Below are positions 42,409 through 51,422 of a DNA stretch of 64,000 nucleotides, one piece after another. The translations under genes were made by a program, and so were the position numbers. The notes below the pieces were generated by a model. It saw only the letters and a program-made list of their open reading frames with translations. It was not told where the DNA came from and ran no database searches. Source of the DNA: Acidimicrobiales bacterium (GTDB lineage: Bacteria; Actinomycetota; Acidimicrobiia; Acidimicrobiales; Aldehydirespiratoraceae). The stretch covers positions 248,001 through 312,000 of the forward strand of contig JAVJSI010000012.1 of NCBI GenBank assembly GCA_040219515.1. Reading direction: 5' to 3'. Within the stretch, counting starts at the first letter, position 1. The number at the start of each line of letters is the position of its first letter.

Positions 42409-44109
42409 ATGCGGTCACTTCTCGCAGTAGGCCTTCTCGTGGCGCTGGTCGCCGCGGGCTGTGGCGACACCGACGGCGGGGTGGTCGCCGACGAGCTGAC
42501 GACCTCGACCAACGCTCCGGCGACTACGGCGACCGTGCCGACGACCTCGACCACCCTGCCGACGTCGACGTCGGTGAGCACGGTGACCGTCGTGCCCAGT
42601 GACGTCGACCCCTACGGCACGGCGCTGGAGGTCATGGGCATGCGATGGTCCACCATCGAGATCTGGGCCGACGGCTGGGTCGAGATCGCCGCGAAGGTGA
42701 CGGGATCGCCGGTCCTCGATCGTGACTCGGAGATCGGCCGGCTCTTCCCCGATGAGGTGCATGATGCCATCGAGGCCGCGGGCGCAACCGACATGCTCGC
42801 CGCCTACGAGGCGGTGACCAGCGCCGGGCTCGTGAGTGACGTGCTTGCGGTCTTCGCCGAGCACCCAGAGGCTCGCGATGCCGTTCTCGGCGGGCCGGCC
42901 ACGCTGGCGAACACGGTGTCCACCACCACCGATGGGGCCGCATGGACCACACGAGCGATCGACTACATCGCGCCCGGTGAGCTGTGGACGTCGGCATCGA
43001 CGGGCGATCGGATCGCCCTGGTTCTCGGTGAGCGCGACGAGACGACCCTTCAGCTCGCCACGACCCACGATCTCGACACCTGGACCGTTGCGTCGGTCGA
43101 GACCGCCTCCACCGTCGGTGTCGGCATGTACGACGTCGTCGCTTTGGCCGACGGCTGGCTGTTGACGGCCCTCTCCTACGAGACCGGGAGCGTTGCGGCG
43201 GCCTGGATCGTGTCCGACGACGGTACGGCGACCGAGACAGCGCTGCCGGGCGAGATCGGCTGTTGTCGGTTGGAGGCGACGGCGACCGGAGTGTTCGCCC
43301 ATGCCGGCAACATCGGTGAATCGTCGTCGGCCTGGTTCTCCGGCGACGGGATCGACTGGGAACCGCGAGAGATTCCCGATGGACAGCGGATCACGGGCGC
43401 GGCGTCCGTTCGCGACGGCATCGTGATCTCCACGAGGGACGACGCCGCGGCCGTCACCACACAGTGGCGGGCGACGCCGGAGGGCGAGGACTGGACGGTC
43501 ACCGAGCTACCCACCGAGATCGAGGGGGAGGTCGCCGTCGTCGACGACGACCACGAGGGGGTGGCGCAGTTCGTCGCCGTGCCGGGCTGGGGCCAACGGG
43601 GCTACCAGCCGCCGCTTCCCGCGGTGTCGTTCTCGATCGAATCCGAGGGGATCCGGTTCGACTTCACGATCGGCGAGTCGGCCGTCGACGAGCCCTTCGC
43701 GGTGACGGCGACCGACCTCGCGAGCGGTGTGGTGGTCTTCGACCGAGCCGGTCCGATCATCGGCGAACTGCCGATGTGGGCGCACACCGACAGAGCCGAG
43801 TTGCAGTTCTTCGACGAGAACGACGAGCTTGTGGTCGCCGTGCCGTTGGAGTCCGCTCAGGCGGCCTATGGCGCAGCGGTGGAGGACGCGCGGGCCGCGG
43901 CGGCGGTGAACCGTTCGCCGGTCGAGCAAGCGTTCCTCACGTCCACGTATCTGCTCTTCACCTTCGACGGCATCACGTGGTCGTCGACGATCGTGGAGTC
44001 GACGGCGGGTGAGTCCGCGGGATGGCTGGTTGGCTCGATCAACGGCTCGCGCGCGTTGCTCGAAGATGGTGACAGCGGCTACCGGGTGATCGACCTCGAC
44101 GATGGGTGA
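42409..44109 (+). CDS. Large secreted lipoprotein with Thr-rich linker (hypothetical)
   Basis: This 566-residue protein has signal MRSLLAVGLLVALVAAGC (lipobox VAAGC), then a Thr/Ser/Val-rich linker (about 30-65), so it is anchored outside the membrane. The remainder consists of repeated beta-rich stretches with ISTRDDAAAVTTQWRATPEGEDW-type and AWTTRAIDYIAPGELW segments, like propeller or sandwich blades. No known family is certain; photosynthesis-system-like WSG/Asp-box repeats are partly suggested (SSAWFSGDGIDWEPREI). No leaderless -10 is evident, and the promoter is not identified. Confidence 0.72.
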   Translation: MRSLLAVGLLVALVAAGCGDTDGGVVADELTTSTNAPATTATVPTTSTTLPTSTSVSTVTVVPSDVDPYGTALEVMGMRWSTIEIWADGWVEIAAKVTGSPVLDRDSEIGRLFPDEVHDAIEAAGATDMLAAYEAVTSAGLVSDVLAVFAEHPEARDAVLGGPATLANTVSTTTDGAAWTTRAIDYIAPGELWTSASTGDRIALVLGERDETTLQLATTHDLDTWTVASVETASTVGVGMYDVVALADGWLLTALSYETGSVAAAWIVSDDGTATETALPGEIGCCRLEATATGVFAHAGNIGESSSAWFSGDGIDWEPREIPDGQRITGAASVRDGIVISTRDDAAAVTTQWRATPEGEDWTVTELPTEIEGEVAVVDDDHEGVAQFVAVPGWGQRGYQPPLPAVSFSIESEGIRFDFTIGESAVDEPFAVTATDLASGVVVFDRAGPIIGELPMWAHTDRAELQFFDENDELVVAVPLESAQAAYGAAVEDARAAAAVNRSPVEQAFLTSTYLLFTFDGITWSSTIVESTAGESAGWLVGSINGSRALLEDGDSGYRVIDLDDG

Positions 44110-44129
44110 TCCGGTCAGCGAACGGTACG

Positions 44130-45206
44130 TCAGCCTTCGGCGGCGAGCACCTCGCTGATGCCGACCGGTGCGGCGGTTTCCAGCTGGCCGTAGTTGCAGG
44201 AGCTCGCGTCGCGGTCGGGGCGCCAGCGGACGAATCGGGTGGTGCCTCGGAAGCGGCCGTTGAGCACCGCCTCGTACTTCACCTCGGCCACCAGGTCGCA
44301 CGTCATCGGAACCCACGTGGCGGTGTCGCGCCCCTGGCTCCAACGGTTCGGGGTGCCGGGCATGAGGCCGCCTTCGTGGGCCTCGGGGTTCATCCATTCC
44401 GACCACGGATGCGTCGACGGGTCCTCGAGCACGTAGGGGGCGAGGGTCTCGATCAGCTCCGCCCGCAGACTCGCCTTGAAGCTGGAGGCGACACCCATGT
44501 GTTGCAGGCGACCCTCGTGGTCGTGGAGGCCGACGAGCATCGAGCCGACACCGTCGCCGTCCTTGTGGAGGCGGTAGCCGGCCACGACCACATCGGCAGT
44601 GCGGGTGTGTTTCACCTTGTACTGGGTGCGCTTGTTCGGCGCGTAGGTGCCGTCGCGGGGCTTCGCGATCAGTCCGTCGAGCCCGGCCCCCTCGAAGGCG
44701 ACGTACCACTCGTGGGCGATCGTGCGGTCGAGCGTGGAGGGCACGAGATGGATCGGGGCCTCGAACGACTCGCCGATCGCTTCGAGGATCTGGCGGCGGT
44801 CACGGAACGGTTCGTCGGTGAGGTCGGTGTCGTTCACGGCCAACACGTCGAAGGCGACGAACTCGGCCGGCGTCTCCTCGGCCAGACGGTTGATGCGTGA
44901 CTCGGCGGGGTGGATGCGCTGCTGGAGTGAGTCGAAGCCGAGGTGATCGTCGACGGTCACGATGATCTCGCCGTCGATGACGCAGCGGTCGGGCAACGAC
45001 TGCTTCAGCGGTTCGATCAGCTCGGGGAAGTAGCGGGTGAGGGGCTTCTCGTTGCGTGACCCGAGGTGGACCTCGTCGCCGTCGCGAAAGACGATGCAGC
45101 GGAAGCCGTCCCACTTCGGCTCGAACGCGAGGTCACCGATCTCGGGGATGCCGTCGACGGCCTTGGCGAGCATCGGCTTGACGGGCGGGGTGACCGGTAG
45201 ATCCAT
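44130..45206 (-). CDS. ligC: ATP-dependent DNA ligase (LigC/LigD-type catalytic domain)
   Basis: This 358-residue ligase has the nucleotidyltransferase motif I KWDG (Lys31, adenylated), then RNEKPLTRYFPEL, CVIDGEII (motif III), EFVAFDVLAVND, EGAGLDGLIAKP (motif IV) and QYKVKHTR (motif V). An OB-fold C-terminal half with VVVAGYRL and EWMNPEAH...FRGTTRFVRWRPD follows. There is no polymerase or phosphoesterase domain, so it is LigC-like and may serve repair or NHEJ. TAGTCT lies 7 nt before ATG 45206. It is divergent from the PPOX-family gene. Confidence 0.9.
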   Translation of the reverse strand: MDLPVTPPVKPMLAKAVDGIPEIGDLAFEPKWDGFRCIVFRDGDEVHLGSRNEKPLTRYFPELIEPLKQSLPDRCVIDGEIIVTVDDHLGFDSLQQRIHPAESRINRLAEETPAEFVAFDVLAVNDTDLTDEPFRDRRQILEAIGESFEAPIHLVPSTLDRTIAHEWYVAFEGAGLDGLIAKPRDGTYAPNKRTQYKVKHTRTADVVVAGYRLHKDGDGVGSMLVGLHDHEGRLQHMGVASSFKASLRAELIETLAPYVLEDPSTHPWSEWMNPEAHEGGLMPGTPNRWSQGRDTATWVPMTCDLVAEVKYEAVLNGRFRGTTRFVRWRPDRDASSCNYGQLETAAPVGISEVLAAEG

Positions 45207-45263
45207 CGAGGTCAGACTAGAACTCCGGGACAGCTCCGCGGAGTGGCGCCTACTGTCCCCTCG

Positions 45264-45929
45264 ATGACCGAGCCCCCGTCTCCCCGAACCACCGTCCGTC
45301 GCGGCGCCAACCGCGCGGTCTACGCGACCGACGAGGTGAAGGCGATCCTCGATGCCGGCCTCATCGCCCATGTGGGCGTCCAGACCCCCGACGGCCCGCT
45401 CGTGCTGCCGATGGCCTACGGCCGTGACGACGACACGCTGTATCTCCACGGCGCCGCGGCCAACCATCTGCTCGGCACCGGCGCCGGACACGAGGTGTGT
45501 GCCACCGTCACGCTCGTGGACGGACTCGTCATGGCCCGCACACCGTTCCACAATTCGATGAACTATCGCTCGGTCGTGGTGCGGGGGCTCGCCACGAAGA
45601 TCGACGAGAAGGCGGCCAAGCTCCGGGCGCTGAAGATCATCACCGACCACGTCGTCGAGAACTGGGACCTCGGTCGGCCGGTCAGCGACGTCGACGAGAA
45701 GAAGACGCTGGTTCTCGAGATGCCGCTGGCCGAAGCATCGGCCAAGGTCCGCGCCGGCGACCCGATCGACGAGCCCGAGGACATGGCCGGCCCCTGGTGG
45801 GCCGGGGTCATCCCGGTCACGACGACGTTCGGCGACCCCTACCCGGCCGCCGACCTCACTGCCTCACCATCCGGATCCCCAATCGCGATCCCCGGGTCCT
45901 ACCAGACCCTCCAGTCCCGCGTTCTGTGA
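45264..45929 (+). CDS. Pyridoxamine 5'-phosphate oxidase-family flavoprotein
   Basis: This 221-residue PPOX-fold protein has the FMN-binding pattern VYATDEVKAILDAGLIAHVGVQTPDGPLVLPMAYGRDDDTLYLHGAAANHLL, with MARTPFHNSMNYRSVVVRG following. Such proteins act as flavin reductases, nitroreductase-like (NimA) or F420-related enzymes; substrate unknown. TACTGT (45251-45256) lies 7 nt before ATG 45264. The stop codon sits within the arm of a long bidirectional hairpin. Confidence 0.88.
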   Translation: MTEPPSPRTTVRRGANRAVYATDEVKAILDAGLIAHVGVQTPDGPLVLPMAYGRDDDTLYLHGAAANHLLGTGAGHEVCATVTLVDGLVMARTPFHNSMNYRSVVVRGLATKIDEKAAKLRALKIITDHVVENWDLGRPVSDVDEKKTLVLEMPLAEASAKVRAGDPIDEPEDMAGPWWAGVIPVTTTFGDPYPAADLTASPSGSPIAIPGSYQTLQSRVL

Positions 45930-45970
45930 CCTGTCGTGGCGACCGGTTCGCCATGCGAGGTCACAGAACG
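45920..45970. terminator. Bidirectional terminator-like hairpin between convergent genes
   Basis: Arms 45920-45932 and 45958-45970 are a perfect 13-bp inverted repeat (CGTTCTGTGACCT). An inner 6-bp stem, TGGCGA (45937-45942) and TCGCCA (45948-45953), follows a 4x4 internal loop. The arms contain the stop codons of the plus-strand PPOX gene and the minus-strand epoxide hydrolase, so termination signals overlap coding ends. No T-run is present on either strand. Confidence 0.75.
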
Positions 45971-47097
45971 GCGAAGGCGGCGCGCAATTCGTCGACGAAG
46001 ATCTCGGGTTGTTCCCAGGCGGCGAAGTGGCCGCCCTGGTCGAGTTCGTTCCAGTACTGGATGTTCTCGTAGCGCTGTTCGGCCCAGCGCTGTGAGCAGC
46101 GGATGATCTCCTTGGGGTAGATGCTGCAGCCGGTGGGCACGGTCACGTTGCCGCTGCCGAAGTCGGCGAAGCTCTCCCAGTAGAGGCGGGCCGACGAGGC
46201 GCCGGTCGCCGTGAACCAGTAGATCGAGATGTTGTCGAGGATCTGGTCGCGGGTCAGGGCCGACTCGGGGTGGCCGTCGTTGTCGGTCCAGGCCCACATC
46301 TTCTCGGCGATCCACGCGCACTGGCCGGCCGGAGAGTCGACCAACCCGTAGCCGAGCGTCTGCGGGCGGCTGGCCTGCTGCTTCGAGTAGCCCGAGTCCC
46401 AACGGTCGTAGTGGGCGAGACCCTCGAGCGCCGATGCTTCCTGCGGCGTCGGGTCGGCCAGCGACTCGGGCGTCGGGCCGGCCACCGGCATGTTGATGTG
46501 GATGGCCCGTGCGTTGCCCAGGTTCTGCATGCCGATGTAGGTGGTGACGGCGCTGCCCCAGTCGCCGCCCTGGGCGACATAGGAGTCGTAGCCGAGCCGC
46601 AGCATCAGCGTGTTCCACGCGGTGGCGATCCAGGCGACGCCCTTGCCGGTGTCAGTCGGCTTGGCGCTCCAGCCGTAGCCGGGCAGCGAGGGGATCACGA
46701 GGTGGAACGCATCATCCGCCGTGCCGCCGTGCTCGGTGGGATTGGTGAGCGGCTCGATCACGTTCATGAACTCCTCGACCGATCCCGGCCAGCCGTGGGT
46801 GAGGATCATCGGCGTTGCGTCATCGTGGGGCGAACGCACATGGATGAAGTGGATGTCGACGCCGTCGATCTCGGTGAGGAAGTTGTCGTAGGCGTTGATC
46901 GCCGACTCGAAGCGGCGCCAGTCGTAGTCGGTGGCCCAGTAATCGCACAGCTCCTGGGTGTAGGAGAGCGGAATGCCCTGGGTCCAGTCGTCGACCGTCT
47001 CCGCGTCGGGCCAGCGGGTGCGGGCCAGGCGATCGCGGAGGTCCTCGATGGCCGCATCGGGGACGTCGATGGTGAAGGGGCGGATGTCGTCGCTCAT
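45961..47097 (-). CDS. Epoxide hydrolase (EphA/N-terminal EHN type)
   Basis: This 378-residue alpha/beta-hydrolase has the N-terminal epoxide-hydrolase lid region (RPFTIDVPDAAIEDLRDRLARTRWP, WRRFESAINAYDNFL), the oxyanion LTHGWPGSVEEF, the nucleophile aspartate in GGDWGS, SLPGYGWSAKP and the closing catalytic His in GGHFAAWEQPE. Epoxide hydrolases open epoxides to diols, removing toxic or catabolic intermediates. A GAGGCT hexamer sits 7 nt before ATG 47097, weaker than the other leaderless promoters. It is convergent with the PPOX gene. Confidence 0.92.
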   Translation of the reverse strand: MSDDIRPFTIDVPDAAIEDLRDRLARTRWPDAETVDDWTQGIPLSYTQELCDYWATDYDWRRFESAINAYDNFLTEIDGVDIHFIHVRSPHDDATPMILTHGWPGSVEEFMNVIEPLTNPTEHGGTADDAFHLVIPSLPGYGWSAKPTDTGKGVAWIATAWNTLMLRLGYDSYVAQGGDWGSAVTTYIGMQNLGNARAIHINMPVAGPTPESLADPTPQEASALEGLAHYDRWDSGYSKQQASRPQTLGYGLVDSPAGQCAWIAEKMWAWTDNDGHPESALTRDQILDNISIYWFTATGASSARLYWESFADFGSGNVTVPTGCSIYPKEIIRCSQRWAEQRYENIQYWNELDQGGHFAAWEQPEIFVDELRAAFAVL

Positions 47098-47143
47098 GGC
47101 GTGCAGCCTCGCCGCCACGGCTGCGGCGGGCAAGCTGTGATGG

Positions 47144-49408
47144 TCAGCCGATCGCGGACGCGGTGGCGATCCCGACCACCGGGTACTCGTAGAGCACCGG
47201 TTCGTCGCCGGTGAAGTCGACGACGAGGGGCGCCAGGGCGACGAGGTCGGCACCGAAGCCGGTGGTGCGGTTGACGACGATGTAGTCGTCGAATGCGACG
47301 ATCGAAGGCACGTCGAGAGTGGACCTGTCGGGCACGGGCTCGCCGAGCGTGAGGGTCAACGTGGACTCACCGGTGAGGAGATCTGCGCCGTGCAGCACCC
47401 ACGAGGCGGCGATGGGACCGGACTCGTTGGTCTCCGGGTCATATCCCCAGTCCGGGCCCTCCGCCCAGTACAGCGTGGAGCCGTCGGGTGAGATCGTCGC
47501 CGCGGTCACGTAGGGCGGTGCGTTGTAGTCGAGGTCGTCGGTCGGTGACGGCAGCTCGACCGCCGAGCCGTCGGCGTCGACGAAGCCGACCCACTCGGTG
47601 AGGTCGGACCAGGCGGTGGCAACGCCGAGCTCGGCGGCGCGGTTCCAGTGGAAGTCGGTCACCGTGAACTCTGCCTCGGCCGAGAGCCCCAGATCGGCGA
47701 CGAGGCGCAGGTCGTCGACCGCCCATGCCTGGACCCCACCGAACGCATCGCCTACGAGAGCAAGGTCGTCAGGAGCGGCAACGGCGACGATGACCGACTC
47801 GACGCCGTCGACCACCGCCACGTCGTAGATCGCCGCCACGTCGAGCTCGTCGCGGCCACCGTCGAATCCGTAGCGGGCGAAGGACGTGATGTCCTGTCCG
47901 TTGGGGCCGCTCGTGACCTCGCCGACGAAGACGTCGCCATTGCTCGCCTGGTGGATGTCGGTGACGGGGTGATCGGTGTCGCTCTCGACGACGATCACGG
48001 CGTCGAGGGACCCGTCGGCGGCTGGTCGGTAGTGGACGACCGAGGTGCCGTCGGCGAGTACCAGCGCCGGCGGTGTCGCGCCGTTCAGGTCGGCGGGCCA
48101 CAGGATGGGCTCGGTCGTGGTCGTCGGCGCGGTGGGGGTCACCACGGTGGGCTCGGGTGGTGGCGTGCCCGACGAGTCCTGCGCGGTCTGGACGAAGTTG
48201 ACGTAGCCGTCCTCCTGTTCGAGAGAGACCCCTTCGGCGGTGAGTTCGGCCGGGTCGACCCAGATCGTCGTCATTCCTTCGTCGGTGGCCGGCGAGATGT
48301 TCACCACCAGCAGCTGGGGGTCGACCTCCAGGGTGAGACGAAGGCCCGCGTCGGCGTCGATGCCGAGGTCGAGGCTGCGGGGCTCCGTGCCGTTGAAGTT
48401 CACGCCTTCGAGCGTCCAGCCGCCGCCGAAGTCCTGCTGGAGGTACCAGACGCCGTCGCCGTCCGCGTCGAAACGGGCGGCGTAGACCTGCGTGTCGCCC
48501 GCAGGGAGGATCTCCTCCCGATCGAGCGGATCGGGGAAGCCCAGATCGACGCCGTCGAGGTCGTGAACCGTCCACGACGGACCGCCCTCGGAGCCGCTCG
48601 AGACGAGCACGAGGCCGCCGTGCACGTCGACACGGTCGACCGACCACTCGATGCCGTACGCATCGGCGAGGAAGACGTCCGAGTCGCCCGTGGTGAGGTC
48701 GAACTTGCGGAGATCGCCGGTCAGGTCTTCGGTGAGGCCACCGTCGGCGAAAGTGGGTATGTCGCCGACGAACGCCAACGGCACGCCGTCGACCACCGCA
48801 CCCCCGACGAGGTCACCGAACTCGCTCAGGACCGCGACCGTGTCGTCGGTACGGTGGTGGCGCACGACACCGGCGAGGTCGTCTGGTGTCGCCCCGACTT
48901 CGAGCAGGAACGAGCCGTCGGCCAACGCCAAGGCCTCCGTGATGAACTCGCCGGGGGTCGCCGTGTAGAGGACGGTCGTGGTCATGTCGTCATCGACCGA
49001 TCCGTCGGCGTTGACGCGCACGAACTCGCGACCGTCGATGAGACCGGTGGTCGACCCGGCGAACCCGGCGTCTTCGCCGTCGTCGGGCACGCTGTGGTCG
49101 TCGGGCGGGGTGCTGTCGTCGGGGACCGTGCCGTCGTCGGGCTGGTCGACCGTGTCCTGGTCGATCCCGTCGTCATCGTCGGTGAGCGAGGCGAGGCCGA
49201 ACCCGCCGAGGAGCAGGAACGCCCCGACAGCCACGCCGGCGAGGGCGCGCCGCCGGTTGGTGATCTGACGGGCCCGACGCTCGACGCCGTCGAAGCCGGG
49301 CGTGATGGTCGGGACGTCGTCCACGCGGCCCCGGACGCTGTTCCCGAGGGCGGCGCCGAGATCGTCGTCGCTCAGATTCGAGGACCGTCGGTCGGGGGAG
49401 TCGTTCAT
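47144..49408 (-). CDS. Membrane protein with extracellular beta-propeller, sigma-factor partner
   Basis: This 754-residue protein has a cytoplasmic N-terminus (about 1-50, with RAR and ITNRRRA before the helix), one transmembrane helix (RRALAGVAVGAFLLLGGFGLASL), an acidic D/P-rich stretch (DDSTPPDDHSVPDDGEDA) and a long, weakly repetitive C-terminal region of about 600 residues with blade-like motifs. It starts at ATG 49408, overlapping the sigma-factor stop by 4 bp (ATGA), as anti-sigma factors often do. A zinc-finger anti-sigma motif is not visible, so it may instead be a sensor regulated by the sigma factor. Confidence 0.78.
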   Translation of the reverse strand: MNDSPDRRSSNLSDDDLGAALGNSVRGRVDDVPTITPGFDGVERRARQITNRRRALAGVAVGAFLLLGGFGLASLTDDDDGIDQDTVDQPDDGTVPDDSTPPDDHSVPDDGEDAGFAGSTTGLIDGREFVRVNADGSVDDDMTTTVLYTATPGEFITEALALADGSFLLEVGATPDDLAGVVRHHRTDDTVAVLSEFGDLVGGAVVDGVPLAFVGDIPTFADGGLTEDLTGDLRKFDLTTGDSDVFLADAYGIEWSVDRVDVHGGLVLVSSGSEGGPSWTVHDLDGVDLGFPDPLDREEILPAGDTQVYAARFDADGDGVWYLQQDFGGGWTLEGVNFNGTEPRSLDLGIDADAGLRLTLEVDPQLLVVNISPATDEGMTTIWVDPAELTAEGVSLEQEDGYVNFVQTAQDSSGTPPPEPTVVTPTAPTTTTEPILWPADLNGATPPALVLADGTSVVHYRPAADGSLDAVIVVESDTDHPVTDIHQASNGDVFVGEVTSGPNGQDITSFARYGFDGGRDELDVAAIYDVAVVDGVESVIVAVAAPDDLALVGDAFGGVQAWAVDDLRLVADLGLSAEAEFTVTDFHWNRAAELGVATAWSDLTEWVGFVDADGSAVELPSPTDDLDYNAPPYVTAATISPDGSTLYWAEGPDWGYDPETNESGPIAASWVLHGADLLTGESTLTLTLGEPVPDRSTLDVPSIVAFDDYIVVNRTTGFGADLVALAPLVVDFTGDEPVLYEYPVVGIATASAIG

Positions 49409-49902
49409 CGTTCGATCACCTTTCGAAGATCGTCGAGCCCGCGCGCGGCGAGGCTGCGCACGGTCGCAGGACGGACGCCGAGGTGTTCGGCGATCTCGTG
49501 GTCGGGCATGTCGGCGTAGAAGCGCAGGACGAGGACGATCCGTCGCTTGGGGGAGAGCGAGGCGAGCGCGTCGGCCAGGTACTCGTCCTCAGCCGGCGTC
49601 GAGACCGGCAGGGCCGGGGGCCTGATGCGGCGCCGGACCTCACGTTTGCGGAGTTCGCCGCGCGCACCGTTGATCACGCTCGTGCGCAGGTAGCCACCGG
49701 GATTGGTGAGCGAGTCGAAGCGCCGGAGGGTGCGGGCGAAGGCTTCCTGCACGATCTCCTCGGCCCGGTCGGTCGAATCGACGAGTGCTCGGGCGAGACG
49801 CACCAGCACGGGATACTCACGGCGCCAGAGATCTTCGAGTGACGCGACCTCGGGGGTTGTCTCGGCCTCGATGAGCGGCGGGGGATCGGCTTCCAGAATC
49901 AT
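49405..49902 (-). CDS. RNA polymerase sigma-70 factor, ECF/SigE-like
   Basis: This 165-residue sigma factor has region 2 (LEDLWRREYPVLVRLARALVDSTDRAEEIVQEAFARTLRRFDSL) and region 4 helix-turn-helix (SPKRRIVLVLRFYADMPDHEIAEHLGVRPATVRSLAARGLDDLRKV). The basic, proline-rich stretch between them (RKREVRRRIRPPALP) is the linker. Regions 1.1 and 3 are absent, so it belongs to the ECF group and responds to an envelope signal through the membrane protein coupled downstream (4-bp overlap). ATG 49902 or GTG 49905 can start it; a TAGGGG sequence is immediately upstream. Confidence 0.9.
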   Translation of the reverse strand: MILEADPPPLIEAETTPEVASLEDLWRREYPVLVRLARALVDSTDRAEEIVQEAFARTLRRFDSLTNPGGYLRTSVINGARGELRKREVRRRIRPPALPVSTPAEDEYLADALASLSPKRRIVLVLRFYADMPDHEIAEHLGVRPATVRSLAARGLDDLRKVIER

Positions 49903-49960
49903 CACCCCCTACGACGCGCCGGCCCCCGGAAGTGTTGCACCCCCGCAGCCGGTCGAGCGG

Positions 49961-51286
49961 TCAGGGGGTCGGCACCCAGTTGCCGTGGAAGCCGTAGGGC
50001 ACGCGCTGCGGCAGGTGCACGATCGCCTGCGGTTCACCGGTGAAGTCCTGGGCGTTGAGGATCACGACGTCGGCGGTGTCGGTGGTGGCATCGTGGACGT
50101 AGCTGAGACACCAGCCGTCGTCCTCGTCGGCGTCGGCGCTACGGGGAACGAACACCATCTCCTGGCTGGCCCGACCCGGTCCGAAGTCGCGGATCTCCGC
50201 GGTGCCGGCGCGGAGGTCCTGCTTGTGGGCGTTGCCCTCCTCGCCGACGAAGCCGACGGTGTAGCCATAGCGGGCATCTCGACCGACGCGCCGCTCGTCG
50301 ACGCGGGGGAACTCCTGGTTGCGGTCGTCGAGCAGCTCCTCGCTGACGGTTCCCTTGGCGGGGTCGAGCACCCAGCGATGGAGCTGTGGCGGACCCTCGG
50401 CCGGTCCGTTGGTGATGGTGTCGAACACGGAGTCGTGGCGGCAGACGTCGAGCTGGATGGTGCCGTCGGCTCGATCGAACGAGTTCATCGGATGGAAGAC
50501 GAAGCAGGGGTCGAGTTCGCACCACTGCACCTCGCTGGCCGGGGCGTCGAAGGGGAGCACCCCGATGCGAGAGACCTCGTCGGGCTTCCAGCGGTAGGGC
50601 AGGTTCGAGCCGCTCATGGCTGCGTCGAGATCGAAGTGCACGGGCAAGTCGAGGATGAGCACGGCCGACTCGGTGATCGAACAGTCGTGGATCATCGGGC
50701 TGTGGCCGACGGGCACGTCGACGGTGCGGCGGACTCGTCCGTCGCTGCCGACGACGACATAGCGGACGAAGTCCCAGCCGAAGTAGTACGTGACGGCGTG
50801 GAGCTCGCCGGTGCTCGGGTCGCGTTTCGGGTGGGCAGTGAACGTGCCGTCGAGCGTGCCGCCGAAGTCGTCGGACGCGATGGTCTCGAGCTCGTCGTCG
50901 AGCGCGACCGGGAAGTTCAACGCTTCGACGATCGCCAGCGTCTTGCCGGCATGGCTGATGATGTTGGTGTTGGCATTGCCATCGCCGCCTGCGTGCCGTG
51001 GCCCGGGCATGCGAGGCCGACCGAACGCGTCGGCCACCTGATCGCTGTTGACGTAGCGGTTGCGGTACCACTGGGCCCGACCGCCGCCGAGTCGAAGGCC
51101 GTGGGTCATGCCGCTGCCGGTGAACCAGTGCTCGTCGGGTGAGGGTTCGGCCACCGGGTTCGGCCCGATGCGCAGGAGTCGTCCGTCGAGCTCGTCGGGG
51201 ATCGTGCCGGTGATGGGGAGGTCGAGGGCGGTGATCTCCTCACGAACCGGCGCGTAGTTGTCCTGGTAGAAGTCCACGGTGCTCAT
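49961..51286 (-). CDS. Carotenoid oxygenase-family protein
   Basis: This 441-residue protein matches the RPE65/carotenoid-cleavage dioxygenase family. It has ITALDLPITGTIPDELDGRLLRIGPNPV at the N-terminus and HWFTGSGMTHGLRLGGGRAQWYRNRYV. The four iron-ligand histidines appear in TAHPK, MIHDC, VFHPM and GFHGN. It would cleave carotenoids, apocarotenoids or lignin-derived stilbenes with O2. ATG 51286 is preceded by GAGACT with a 7-nt gap, a weak match. Together with the prenyl synthase elsewhere, carotenoid metabolism is plausible, but there is no local biosynthesis cluster. Confidence 0.9.
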   Translation of the reverse strand: MSTVDFYQDNYAPVREEITALDLPITGTIPDELDGRLLRIGPNPVAEPSPDEHWFTGSGMTHGLRLGGGRAQWYRNRYVNSDQVADAFGRPRMPGPRHAGGDGNANTNIISHAGKTLAIVEALNFPVALDDELETIASDDFGGTLDGTFTAHPKRDPSTGELHAVTYYFGWDFVRYVVVGSDGRVRRTVDVPVGHSPMIHDCSITESAVLILDLPVHFDLDAAMSGSNLPYRWKPDEVSRIGVLPFDAPASEVQWCELDPCFVFHPMNSFDRADGTIQLDVCRHDSVFDTITNGPAEGPPQLHRWVLDPAKGTVSEELLDDRNQEFPRVDERRVGRDARYGYTVGFVGEEGNAHKQDLRAGTAEIRDFGPGRASQEMVFVPRSADADEDDGWCLSYVHDATTDTADVVILNAQDFTGEPQAIVHLPQRVPYGFHGNWVPTP

Positions 51287-51355
51287 GCCACCCAGTCTCC
51301 TGCAGCCTCGGTCGCCGCGCATCCCCCTCACGAACGATTCGGGTGAGCGGGCCGA

Positions 51356-51397
51356 GAAGTTGCAGCGTTGGGGTCAGACCCCAAGCGCTGCAACTTC
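51356..51397. repeat. Palindromic repeat element, left copy (REP-like)
   Basis: An 18-bp stem with a single bulge is formed by 51356-51367 with 51386-51397, and TTGGGG (51368-51373) with CCCCAA (51379-51384), around loop TCAGA. The central motif is GGGGTCAGACCCC. Twenty-six bases of it (51357-51382) recur in inverted orientation at 52284-52309. It sits just before the luciferase-like gene promoter. Confidence 0.85.
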
Positions 51398-51422
51398 GAG
51401 GGCTTCGTCCTACTGTGAGGGT

